From the NCBI GenBank assembly GCA_028717985.1, contig JAQUMS010000007.1:1-14580 (forward strand): DNA of 14,580 bases. Reading direction: 5' to 3'. Made by a program: the position numbers and the translations under genes. A model generated the notes under the pieces. The model searched no databases and was not told the DNA's origin. It saw nothing but the letters and a program-made list of their open reading frames with translations. This DNA comes from Candidatus Omnitrophota bacterium. Lineage in GTDB: Bacteria; Omnitrophota; Gorgyraeia; Gygaellales; Profunditerraquicolaceae. This document shows positions 7,028 through 13,589 of this stretch, piece after piece (positions within the stretch are counted from its first letter, which is position 1; every line of letters starts with the position of its first letter).

Positions 7028-7723
7028 ATGATGAAAAAAAGAAAAATTTTAGTGGTGGATGACGAACACGAGTTGGTTAAACTTATCGCCTTCAATTTAA
7101 CTATAGGTGGATACAGCGTGCTTTCCGCTTATAACGGCTTTGAAGCGTTAGAAATCTGTAATACTGAGAAACCCGCTTTAATTATTCTTGATATTATGCT
7201 CCCCAGAATTGACGGCTGGGAGGTCTGTCGGCGTCTCAGACAGAATCCCCAAACCAGAACAATACCTATTATTATGCTGAGTGCTCTTTCCGAAGTTGAC
7301 GATAAGCTAAAAGGTTTTGACCTGGGAACAGATGATTACGTCACCAAGCCGTTTAGTCCTCGGGAATTGGTTGTGAGGGTGAAGCGAGTCCTCGATAGGT
7401 CTGAAAGCAAAGTGTCAGCCGTAAAGAATTTTAAAATCGGCTCATTAGAAATAGATGGAGAAAATTGTGCGGTAAAACGCAACAATGAAGAGATTTTACT
7501 TACTGAGAAAGAAAAGGGTATTTTTAAGCTTCTCCTGAGCAACCCCGGGAGGGTTTTAAGCCATAGCGAAATCCTGGATGCGGCCTGGGGGGGAGATACA
7601 ATTGTTGAGTACGGAAACATCGACGTGCATATTAGGCATCTTAGGGAAAAAATAGAGACAGATCCTGATAGCCCGCAATTGATTAAGACGGTAAAGGGAA
7701 AGGGATACAAATTTGAGCCTTAA
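7028..7723 (+). CDS. phoB: Phosphate regulon response regulator PhoB (OmpR family)
   Basis: This 231-residue, two-domain response regulator has the normal length for PhoB. The receiver domain (about 5-120) shows the acidic pair D11-D12, the phosphoacceptor D55 in LIILDIMLP, S85 at the switch position and K107 in VTKPFSP. The C-terminal winged helix (about 130-231) has the OmpR-family signatures LTEKEKGIFKLL, the recognition-helix region NIDVHIRHLREKIE and the closing wing IKTVKGKGYKFEP. Phosphorylated PhoB binds 11-bp direct repeats and recruits RNA polymerase at promoters lacking a -35, which matches the three elements in this window. It has its own Pho box and a strong ribosome site. Within OmpR-family regulators the exact name rests on the pst, phoU and Pho-box context. 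Its partner kinase would be the truncated gene at the left edge. Confidence 0.92.
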   Translation: MMKKRKILVVDDEHELVKLIAFNLTIGGYSVLSAYNGFEALEICNTEKPALIILDIMLPRIDGWEVCRRLRQNPQTRTIPIIMLSALSEVDDKLKGFDLGTDDYVTKPFSPRELVVRVKRVLDRSESKVSAVKNFKIGSLEIDGENCAVKRNNEEILLTEKEKGIFKLLLSNPGRVLSHSEILDAAWGGDTIVEYGNIDVHIRHLREKIETDPDSPQLIKTVKGKGYKFEP

Positions 7724-7726
7724 GAG

Positions 7727-7780
7727 TTCACATAAAGTTCACAATGCTTTAAGGATTCTGTTACATGGATTTAGTAAGCT
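7727..7780 (+). promoter_or_regulatory. Pho-box promoter C (transport cluster)
   Basis: TTCACA is at 7727-7732 and 7738-7743, TTAAGG at 7749-7754 and GTTACA at 7760-7765, at the same 11-bp period. The hexamer at the conserved -10 offset is TAAGCT (7775-7780), a weak match, so this promoter should depend more on its activator. It starts 4 bp after the phoB stop. No similar element precedes the porin or pstS, so this is the likely Pho-controlled promoter for everything from the 35-codon ORF to phoU and arsC. Confidence 0.75.
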
Positions 7781-7810
7781 TAAAAGTAAAAGAAAGGGAG
7801 CCCGGGTATT

Positions 7811-7918
7811 ATGATAAAGATAGCAGGCAACACCATAAGGAAGATAGCGGATTTTTTGAAAGCAATCATAGAAGAGGAATTGAAGGTTATGGATGCTTTC
7901 TATCAACAATCTGTCTGA
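7811..7918 (+). CDS. Small ORF (35 aa), amphipathic peptide, unknown
   Basis: An ATG at 7811 is preceded by GGGAG at 7796-7800, which is 10 nt upstream, and the frame stays open for 35 codons to TGA at 7916-7918. The predicted peptide starts MIKIAGNTIRKIADFLKAII and continues through an EEEL segment to a Gln/Ser end. The spacing of hydrophobic residues suggests one amphipathic helix. It is the first possible gene after Pho-box promoter C and overlaps the annotated start of the next gene by 26 bp in another frame. I recognise no family. It could be a real small protein, a translated leader that couples to the response regulator, or chance. The overlap vanishes if the next gene starts at 7944. 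Confidence 0.45.
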   Translation: MIKIAGNTIRKIADFLKAIIEEELKVMDAFYQQSV

Positions 7919-8585
7919 AAGAAATAAAATAGCGGATACATCTATGATAAGAAAAGAAAAAAAGATATTGGTTGTTGAAGATGATAAGAACCTTAACAGG
8001 CTTATTTCTTACAACCTTTCTAAAAATGGCTTTACTCCCGAGTCCATTTACGACGGATTAGAGGCGAACACGAAGCTCTCTCAGGAAATATTTGATATCG
8101 TGGTCCTCGATATTATGCTTCCCGGTATTGACGGCTTCCACATTTGTAAAGCGATTAAAGAAAACCCGGCTGCTTTTAAGACATTTGTGGTTATGCTGAC
8201 CGCCAGAGCTGAATCCCAGGATAAAATCTACGGAAATCTTGTCGGAGCGGATTGTTACATTACTAAGCCTTTCAGTGTGGCAAAGCTGATGGAGATTATT
8301 AAAGAATTAATCTCTATGAGAGATAAAGATTATTTTGTTCAAATCAGGGATGTACTATCTGAAACTACTCAGGGCAAAAAAAGGGAGAAAGAGATGTGTC
8401 CTTGTCTAAGCTCAAAGAGTAAATATGCAACATGCGGGGATTGTGAAGATGGTTTAATGGTACCTTCGGTTTTTGAAAGAGAAAATTATTGTTTTGCTCT
8501 TTACGAACTTTGTCCTCTTTTTGTATCCCATGGTAAAAACGATTATATCAACACACACGAACGAGCGTATGAACTCATGAACTAA
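7893..8585 (+). CDS. Receiver-domain protein with cysteine-rich C-terminal tail (230 aa)
   Basis: Residues about 23-142 form a CheY-like receiver with E29-D30-D31, the phosphoacceptor D73 in VVLDIMLP, T103 and K125 in ITKPFS. The rest is not a DNA-binding domain. Residues 168-210 carry six cysteines, C169-P-C171, C181-x-x-C184, C200 and C207, in the setting VPSVFERENYC and LCPLF. This resembles, from memory, small cysteine-rich modules found in many environmental bacteria. Metal or iron-sulfur binding is inferred from the cysteine pattern only. It may act as a phosphate-stress signalling protein that outputs through protein contact or redox rather than transcription. AAGG at 7883-7886 supports the 7893 start; an ATG at 7944 (MIRKEKKILVVEDD) is a close alternative with a weaker site. 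A strong internal ribosome site precedes M168. Confidence 0.82.
   Translation: MLSINNLSERNKIADTSMIRKEKKILVVEDDKNLNRLISYNLSKNGFTPESIYDGLEANTKLSQEIFDIVVLDIMLPGIDGFHICKAIKENPAAFKTFVVMLTARAESQDKIYGNLVGADCYITKPFSVAKLMEIIKELISMRDKDYFVQIRDVLSETTQGKKREKEMCPCLSSKSKYATCGDCEDGLMVPSVFERENYCFALYELCPLFVSHGKNDYINTHERAYELMN
8383..8396 (+). promoter_or_regulatory. Internal ribosome binding site and in-frame ATG for the Cys-rich tail
   Basis: GGGAG at 8383-8387 lies 6 nt before an in-frame ATG at 8394 (M168 of the receiver protein). That ATG begins exactly at the cysteine-rich module (MCPCLSSKSK). If used, it yields a separate 63-residue protein ending at 8585. The match of a good ribosome site to a domain boundary is what makes this notable. 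It could also be a purine-rich linker by chance. Confidence 0.45.
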
Positions 8586-8593
8586 ACCTAATA

Positions 8594-8616
8594 AAGGAGG
8601 TGGAAGATTGAAATAA
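8594..8616 (+). other. Strong Shine-Dalgarno followed by a start-stop mini-ORF
   Basis: AAAGGAGGTGG at 8593-8603 is a near-perfect ribosome site with no gene behind it. The only nearby start, TTG at 8608, is followed by AAA and then TAA at 8614-8616. It lies 9 nt after the receiver gene and about 90 nt before the porin start. It may be a translated leader, a ribosome-loading or mRNA-protecting site, or the remnant of a lost gene. Confidence 0.4.
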
Positions 8617-8617
8617 A

Positions 8618-8623
8618 TATAAT
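8618..8623 (+). promoter_or_regulatory. Possible -10 hexamer upstream of the porin
   Basis: TATAAT at 8618-8623 is a perfect -10 match, about 65 nt before the porin start. There is no -35 at the proper distance and no Pho half-sites at the offsets seen elsewhere. It may be an extra porin promoter or a chance match in AT-rich sequence. Confidence 0.3.
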
Positions 8624-8688
8624 CCCACATGTTCTCAAGTTTGTTGCAATGTGATACTTTCAATAACTAAAATGAGGAGGGAATTAAA

Positions 8689-10005
8689 ATGAAGAAGTTT
8701 TTAACATCAATTGCGGCAGCAGGTTTTATAAGTATGATTTTCGGTCTGGGGGTTGCCAATGCCGGTGAAGTTGACCTCCTGCTTCAAAAATTGGTTGAAA
8801 AGGGTGTTTTAACTCCGGGGGAAGCTCAGCAAATCGGCACTGAAACCAAAGAGCAAGTTAAGGCCGAGATTGCCGCGGGTAAAAACACTTCATTGCCGGC
8901 GTGGATTCAAAATACGAAACTTAAAGGAGATTTCAGAGTCAGGTATCAGCTTGATCACTCGAAAACCAGTGATACCGGTGTGGTATCGGACAGAAACAGA
9001 GGGCGCGTCCGGTTGAGGCTTGGTGTTGACAGTAAGGTAAATGATAAAATAATGGTGGGAGCGGGAATTGCAACCGGAACGACAGATGTCACCAGTTATG
9101 ATTCTGCACGTTCCAATAATCAGAGTTTCGGAAATGCATTCGCGAAGAAACCTTTAGTATTGGATTACGCGTATGCCAGGTATACTCCTGTGTCATGGGC
9201 GTCGATCATGGGCGGTAAGATGAAATACCTTCCATGGAGGCCGACCGATGTAATGATTGATAATGACATAACTCCGGAAGGCGGTGTTTTGCAGTTGACT
9301 AAAAAGTTGAACGATAAAACGAATCTGTTTTTAGATACCATGTTGTTTGTTCTTTCCGAAACAGAACCCACTACTCATAACGCTATGACATATGCTACTC
9401 AGGGTGGTATTGAATATCTATTAACGGATACTCATTCCTTAAAAGGCGCGGTTTCCTATTACGACTTTTCAAATGTTAAAGGAAGAGCGTTGGATGGCAG
9501 CCAGGGAACCAATACAAAATCGAGCGGATCCGGTACTACCGGTTTGAATAAGTACGGTTTTAGAGAGATAACTCCGGCGTTTGAATTAGGAATTAAAAAT
9601 CCTTTTAAGCCTATCGCGAATATTACCGGATTAAGTATGCTGGACATTGAAAAATTGGCGTTTTTTGGCGAGTATTATAATAATTTGGCTGCTCCTGCTA
9701 AGAATAACGGTTTTGCCTCAGGGTTTGGATTCGGGAATGAGAAAGTCGATGAGTGGGGAAAATGGCAGGTGCAGTATGTATACAGCATGTTGGAAAAAGA
9801 CTCGGTTTTGGATACTCTTCCTGATTCAGACCGTTATAGCGGAAAAACAGGGATTAGAGGCAATAAAGTTTCTTTCCAGTATGGACTTGGAAAAAATACC
9901 TGGCTTCAATTAGCCGGATTTCGCTTTGAAAATATAAACCAGATAGGTACTAATAGGAGAGCGCCAACGACCGTTTTTCAAGCTGACTGGAATATGAAAT
10001 TCTAA
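8689..10005 (+). CDS. Outer-membrane beta-barrel porin (438 aa), possibly phosphate-stress induced
   Basis: Residues 1-25 are a clear signal peptide (MKKF start, ANA then G26). A helical stretch follows, LLLQKLVEKGVLTPGEAQQI with Glu/Lys-rich continuation, as commonly seen at the N-terminus of putative porins in Gram-negative environmental bacteria. From about residue 75 the sequence is a run of alternating amphipathic strands rich in Gly, Asn and aromatics (GDFRVRYQL, GRVRLRLGVD, KVSFQYGLG, WLQLAGFRF), ending in Phe, as required for barrel assembly. GAGGAGG at 8674-8680 fixes the start. It lies directly upstream of pstS, 72 bp away without a terminator. A role in phosphate entry across the outer membrane is therefore inferred, analogous to OprP/PhoE in function only. 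Substrate selectivity cannot be read from the sequence. Confidence 0.85.
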   Translation: MKKFLTSIAAAGFISMIFGLGVANAGEVDLLLQKLVEKGVLTPGEAQQIGTETKEQVKAEIAAGKNTSLPAWIQNTKLKGDFRVRYQLDHSKTSDTGVVSDRNRGRVRLRLGVDSKVNDKIMVGAGIATGTTDVTSYDSARSNNQSFGNAFAKKPLVLDYAYARYTPVSWASIMGGKMKYLPWRPTDVMIDNDITPEGGVLQLTKKLNDKTNLFLDTMLFVLSETEPTTHNAMTYATQGGIEYLLTDTHSLKGAVSYYDFSNVKGRALDGSQGTNTKSSGSGTTGLNKYGFREITPAFELGIKNPFKPIANITGLSMLDIEKLAFFGEYYNNLAAPAKNNGFASGFGFGNEKVDEWGKWQVQYVYSMLEKDSVLDTLPDSDRYSGKTGIRGNKVSFQYGLGKNTWLQLAGFRFENINQIGTNRRAPTTVFQADWNMKF

Positions 10006-10077
10006 GTCAGAACAATACGGTATGTCCGAAATCAATGTGTTCAGTAAAGGATGAGACTTATTAAAAAAGGAGATAAA

Positions 10078-10887
10078 ATGAGATTAACAAAGTTAATACC
10101 GTTGGGAGCGGTGATTCTGGGGTTTACGCTTCCTTGTTATGCGGAGAAAATTGTGGTTGCAGGCTCTACTACAGTGTTGCCTATTGCCCAAAAGGCGGCA
10201 GAGGTGTTTATGAACAATAATCCTGATTCTGATATCTCAGTCCGAGGTGGCGGCTCAGGGGTGGGTATTGCTTCATTAATAGACGGCACGTGCGATATTG
10301 GTAATTCATCCCGTTCGATTAAGGATACTGAACTTGATAAAGCCGTGACAAACGGAAGAAGCCTTAAAGCTAATGTTATTGCTATGGATGGTATTTGTAT
10401 TATTGTTCACCCGTCAAATAGTATAACCGAATTAACAAAGAAACAAATTAAAGAGATTTATACCGGTACTGTTTCTAACTGGGCACAATTAGGCGGAACT
10501 GATGAAACGATTGTGGTTATTTCACGCGATAGTGCGAGTGGAACTTTTGAGGCTTTCGGCACTCTTGCTCTTGATGGGGCAAAGGTGAGATCAGACGCTC
10601 TTATGCAAGCTTCTAACCAGGCGGTCGCTTCTACAGTATCTAAAACTCCCGGTGCGATTGGTTACGTTGGATTGGGGTATGTATCGTCATCGGTTAAAGC
10701 AGTTGATGTTAACGGAGTTAAAGCGTCCAAGGAGACCGTGTTAACCAATAAATACTTGCTTGGCAGGCCGTTATTCATGTATACCAATGGCGAGCCTAAA
10801 GGGTTGGCAAAGCAGTTTATTGATTTTATATTGAGTCCGGCAGGTCAGAAATTAGTCGAAGAAGAAGGGTTTGTAGGGTTAAAGTAA
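10078..10887 (+). CDS. pstS: Periplasmic phosphate-binding protein PstS
   Basis: This 269-residue protein is the solute receptor of the Pst phosphate importer. It has a signal peptide at 1-22 (CYA then E23). C20 is preceded by Pro, so a lipobox is unlikely. Phosphate-binding loops are evident: GSTTVLP (29-35), RGGGSGVG (56-63) with D73 and SSR (77-79), and SRDSASGT (149-156). The C-terminal block FIDFILSPAGQKLVEEEGFV is standard for the family. The ATG at 10078 is preferred because GGAG at 10069-10072 lies 5 nt upstream and it begins the signal peptide. The in-frame ATG at 10051 would add nine polar residues. It is followed by pstC after a 115-nt gap containing two hairpins, an arrangement that could keep pstS mRNA in excess over the membrane components. 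Confidence 0.95.
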   Translation: MRLTKLIPLGAVILGFTLPCYAEKIVVAGSTTVLPIAQKAAEVFMNNNPDSDISVRGGGSGVGIASLIDGTCDIGNSSRSIKDTELDKAVTNGRSLKANVIAMDGICIIVHPSNSITELTKKQIKEIYTGTVSNWAQLGGTDETIVVISRDSASGTFEAFGTLALDGAKVRSDALMQASNQAVASTVSKTPGAIGYVGLGYVSSSVKAVDVNGVKASKETVLTNKYLLGRPLFMYTNGEPKGLAKQFIDFILSPAGQKLVEEEGFVGLK

Positions 10888-10914
10888 AATCGGGTATTTG
10901 CTTTTTTTCTCAAT

Positions 10915-10941
10915 CCCCGGCAGGCCAATAACCTGCCGGGG
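10915..10941 (+). terminator. Strong hairpin between pstS and pstC (attenuator or mRNA-stabilising)
   Basis: There is a perfect 10-bp GC-rich stem, CCCCGGCAGG at 10915-10924 with CCTGCCGGGG at 10932-10941, and a 7-nt loop. It is followed only by TTCTCTT, a broken T-tract, so termination would be partial. Because pstC has no evident promoter of its own, complete termination is unlikely. Lowering pstCAB expression or protecting the 3' end of pstS mRNA is the better reading. Confidence 0.65.
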
Positions 10942-10946
10942 TTCTC

Positions 10947-10963
10947 TTCTGCAGAAAGCAGAA
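10947..10963 (+). other. Second small hairpin in the pstS-pstC gap
   Basis: TTCTGC at 10947-10952 and GCAGAA at 10958-10963 can pair around a 5-nt loop, directly after the larger hairpin. It is weak on its own and may add to the intercistronic structure. Confidence 0.35.
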
Positions 10964-11002
10964 CACCGGTTTATCCAATAAAGCCGGATGTAAAATATTC
11001 TT

Positions 11003-11884
11003 ATGCGTATGAAAGAGAAACTATATACATGGATTTTTACGGTATTGGCATTTTCTTCATTATTATTTCTCATAGGGATTATCATTGTACTTTTCAAAGA
11101 AGGATTACCGATTTTTAAGCATGTACGTGTCTTGGAACTTTTGCTTGGGAGGGACTGGTATCCGACGTATTCGACTCCCGAATTTGGTATTTTACCTTTA
11201 ATATTAGCTTCCGTATGGGTAACGGCTGGTGCGATACTGGTGTGCGTTCCTCTGGGGGTGGGGAGCGCGCTGTACCTGCATGAATTAGCCGGGTATAAAC
11301 AAAGAGCAATTCTTAAACCGTTAATCGAACTATTGGCGAGTATTCCTTCTGTAGTGTATGGTTTTTTCGGAATGGTTATCCTGACGCCATTCCTGCAGAG
11401 TTTTTTCCATCTGCCGACGGGACTGTGCGCTCTTAATGCGAGTTTAGTTTTAGGTATAATGGCAACTCCCACCGTGTGTAGCCTGTCTGATGATGCTTTA
11501 AATTACGTGCCAAAAGCTTTTCGAGAGGCATCTTTTGCCGTAGGCGCAAGCAGATGGCAGACCTTAACTCAGGTGGTAATACCCGCGGCAGGTTCGGGGA
11601 TATCAACAGCTGTCATTTTAGGTATGAGCCGCGCGATAGGCGAAACCATGACTGTGTTAATGGTTGCCGGAGGGGCGGCAGTTATTCCTCATTCGTTTTT
11701 AGAACCGGTGCGGCCCATGACAGCCGCGATTGCCGCAGAAATGGGCGAAGCGCCTATGGGAGGTTTGCATTATCATGCTTTGTTTGCAATAGCGCTTATT
11801 TTATTTCTTACAACCTTTATATTTAATATAATTGCCGAAATAATCAGCCGGCGTTTTCGAATAAAACTGGGGTTAAGCGGATGA
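11003..11884 (+). CDS. pstC: Phosphate ABC transporter permease PstC
   Basis: This 293-residue inner-membrane permease has about six hydrophobic helices, beginning at about residues 10-32 (TWIFTVLAFSSLLFLIGIII). The cytoplasmic EAA loop that docks PstB is clear from residue 175 (EASFAVGASRWQT, then VVIPAAGSGI), followed by MSRAIGETMTVLMVAGG, a PstC hallmark. SIPSVVYGFFGM is also conserved in the family. It pairs with PstA to form the channel. The ribosome site is poor. A second ATG at 11009 is possible and would remove two residues. Weak initiation and the upstream hairpins would both keep its level below PstS. Confidence 0.94.
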   Translation: MRMKEKLYTWIFTVLAFSSLLFLIGIIIVLFKEGLPIFKHVRVLELLLGRDWYPTYSTPEFGILPLILASVWVTAGAILVCVPLGVGSALYLHELAGYKQRAILKPLIELLASIPSVVYGFFGMVILTPFLQSFFHLPTGLCALNASLVLGIMATPTVCSLSDDALNYVPKAFREASFAVGASRWQTLTQVVIPAAGSGISTAVILGMSRAIGETMTVLMVAGGAAVIPHSFLEPVRPMTAAIAAEMGEAPMGGLHYHALFAIALILFLTTFIFNIIAEIISRRFRIKLGLSG

Positions 11885-11925
11885 AGCCATTACCGTATAA
11901 AGAAGTAATAGAAGTGCTGGGGTAG
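11881..11925 (+). other. 14-codon mini-ORF overlapping the pstC stop
   Basis: An ATG at 11881 overlaps the pstC TGA (ATGA) and opens a 14-residue frame, MKPLPYKEVIEVLG, ending at TAG 11923-11925. The peptide resembles the start of HicA-type toxins (a KPLP-type opening, then a short helix), but there is no double-stranded-RNA-binding-type domain after it. It is either a decayed fragment or a coupling device for pstA. Chance is quite possible at this length. Confidence 0.25.
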
Positions 11926-11957
11926 TATAAATTTATGGAGTAATAAGAGGGCTCGGG

Positions 11958-12806
11958 ATGAAAAAAAATAGTGTGCAGAACGTGGGTTTTTTTGCTTTAT
12001 TTCTTTGTATTGCCTCAACGATTATATTTTTAGGCCTGATCATTTATTTTATCAGCGCGCGGGGAATCCAGGTTATTTCATGGGAATTTCTTACCCAGGG
12101 CCCGCGAATGGGTATGACCCAAGGCGGTATTGCGCCTGCGATTGTAGGGACATTTTATTTAACGATGGGCGCTATTCTTTTTGCCTTGCCTCTTGGGCTG
12201 GCATGCGCGATTTATCTTTGCGAATATTATCCCAAGGGGATCATCGGGCATATTATTAGAATAAGCATCAATAATTTAGCCGGGGTCCCATCGGTTGTTT
12301 TCGGGCTTTTCGGGTTTGCTGTGTTTGTAAAATTCTTTGGTTTCGGCGTTTCAATCCTGTCGGGAAGTCTGACCCTGGGAATTTTAATCCTGCCTTTAAT
12401 TATTTCTTCAAGCCAGGAAGCATTATCGGCAGTTCCTCAATCAATACGGGAAGCTTCTTTGTCTTTAGGGGCAACTAAATGGGGTACCATAAAGAACATC
12501 GTTTTGCCCACCGCGTTACCGGGTATTCTTACAGGAGTAATTTTAAGCATAGGAAGGGCCGCCGGAGAAACCGCCCCGATTCTTTTTACCGCAGCGGCCT
12601 TTTATACCCATGGGTATCCCCGGTCTGTTTTTTCTGAGGTAATGGCACTGCCGTATCATATCTATGCGCTTATGACTGAAGGAACACACCCGGATAAACA
12701 AACAGCCATCGCCTATGGATGCAGCCTTGTTCTTTTGTTTATGGTTTTATTGATTTCAGGAATAGCGATATTTATTCGTCAACGACAGAGGGGACTTAAT
12801 GGATAA
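11958..12806 (+). CDS. pstA: Phosphate ABC transporter permease PstA
   Basis: This 282-residue permease is the partner of PstC, with about six membrane helices. Visible family features are LAGVPSVVFGLFGFAVFV and the EAA loop from residue 165 (EASLSLGATKWGT, then IVLPTALPGILTGVIL). The PstA-type IGRAAGETAPILFTAAAF segment follows the loop. AAGAGGG lies just before the ATG at a usable distance. The 3' end overlaps pstB by 8 bp (ATGGATAA), which points to translational coupling of permease and ATPase. The gap to pstC (73 bp) contains only the 14-codon ORF. Confidence 0.94.
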   Translation: MKKNSVQNVGFFALFLCIASTIIFLGLIIYFISARGIQVISWEFLTQGPRMGMTQGGIAPAIVGTFYLTMGAILFALPLGLACAIYLCEYYPKGIIGHIIRISINNLAGVPSVVFGLFGFAVFVKFFGFGVSILSGSLTLGILILPLIISSSQEALSAVPQSIREASLSLGATKWGTIKNIVLPTALPGILTGVILSIGRAAGETAPILFTAAAFYTHGYPRSVFSEVMALPYHIYALMTEGTHPDKQTAIAYGCSLVLLFMVLLISGIAIFIRQRQRGLNG

Positions 12807-13560
12807 CAAAGTAGAAATCAAAGTAGAAAAGGTAAATTTTTTCTATGGGAAAATTCATGCCTTAAAAAATATTAATTTGGATATCTATAAAAATCAGGTG
12901 ACGGCAATCATCGGGCCTTCCGGATGCGGGAAATCTACGTTTATTCGTCTGCTTAATCGTATGCACGAGATGGTCACCAACACACGTGTTACAGGGGAAA
13001 TCTTGTTTAACGGGTGGGATATTACTGATCCCTCTATTGACGCAGTTGAGATCAGAAAGCGCATCGGTATGGTTTTTCAAAAGCCTAATCCGTTTCCTAA
13101 AAGTATTTTTGAAAATATAAGCTATGGCCTTAAGGTTAATGGCATTAAAAATAAGCCCTTTATTGAGAATAAAGTGGAGTGGGCTTTAAAAAAGGCGGCT
13201 CTGTGGGAAGAGGTAAAGAACAGGCTTTCGGATAGTGCGTTGAGGCTTTCCGGAGGACAGCAGCAGCGATTGTGTATCGCTCGATGTCTTGCCGTGGAAT
13301 CCGAAGTTATTCTTTTTGATGAGCCGTGTGCCAGCCTGGATCCTATTTCAACTGCAAAAATAGAAGAATTGATCTTGGAATTGAAAAAAGATTATACCAT
13401 TGTGATAGTAACTCATAATATGCAGCAGGCTGCGAGAGTTTCAGATCATACTGCTTTTTTTTTAATGGGGGAACTGATTGAGTTCGGGAAGACACAGGAT
13501 ATATTTACCAAGCCGTATGATGTAAAAACCGAAGCATACATTACCGGAAGATTCGGGTAA
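12799..13560 (+). CDS. pstB: Phosphate ABC transporter ATP-binding protein PstB
   Basis: This 253-residue ATPase powers the Pst importer. All ABC motifs are intact: Walker A GPSGCGKST (39-47), Q-loop MVFQKPNPFPKS, signature LSGGQ (150-154), Walker B ILFDE (D174, E175), D-loop SLDP and switch H206 in VTHN. KPNPFPKSIFENI is typical of PstB among ABC ATPases. The D-loop region reads EPCASLDP where EPCSALDP is usual, a minor swap. The ATG at 12799 overlaps the end of pstA and is preceded by GAGGGGA inside pstA. A run of nine T at 13455-13463 encodes FFL and is a potential slippage site. phoU follows after 29 bp. Confidence 0.96.
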   Translation: MDNKVEIKVEKVNFFYGKIHALKNINLDIYKNQVTAIIGPSGCGKSTFIRLLNRMHEMVTNTRVTGEILFNGWDITDPSIDAVEIRKRIGMVFQKPNPFPKSIFENISYGLKVNGIKNKPFIENKVEWALKKAALWEEVKNRLSDSALRLSGGQQQRLCIARCLAVESEVILFDEPCASLDPISTAKIEELILELKKDYTIVIVTHNMQQAARVSDHTAFFLMGELIEFGKTQDIFTKPYDVKTEAYITGRFG

Positions 13561-13589
13561 TAAATACACAAGAGAAAGAGAGCCAATCT

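Noticed and set aside
7336..7710. Minus-strand open frame of 124 codons opposite phoB
   Set aside because: It lies fully antisense to a well-conserved gene and its translation resembles no family; it is a coding shadow.
8629..8670. 13-codon ORF in the porin leader (MFSSLLQCDTFNN)
   Set aside because: It has no ribosome site at a usable distance and overlaps the region just after the putative -10; it is too short to support.
10051..10077. Longer start for pstS at 10051
   Set aside because: Nine polar residues would precede the signal peptide. GGAG at 10069-10072 points to the ATG at 10078.
10879..11472. Minus-strand open frame of 197 codons opposite pstC
   Set aside because: It is antisense to pstC and spans the hairpin gap, with basic and low-quality composition; it is judged a shadow.
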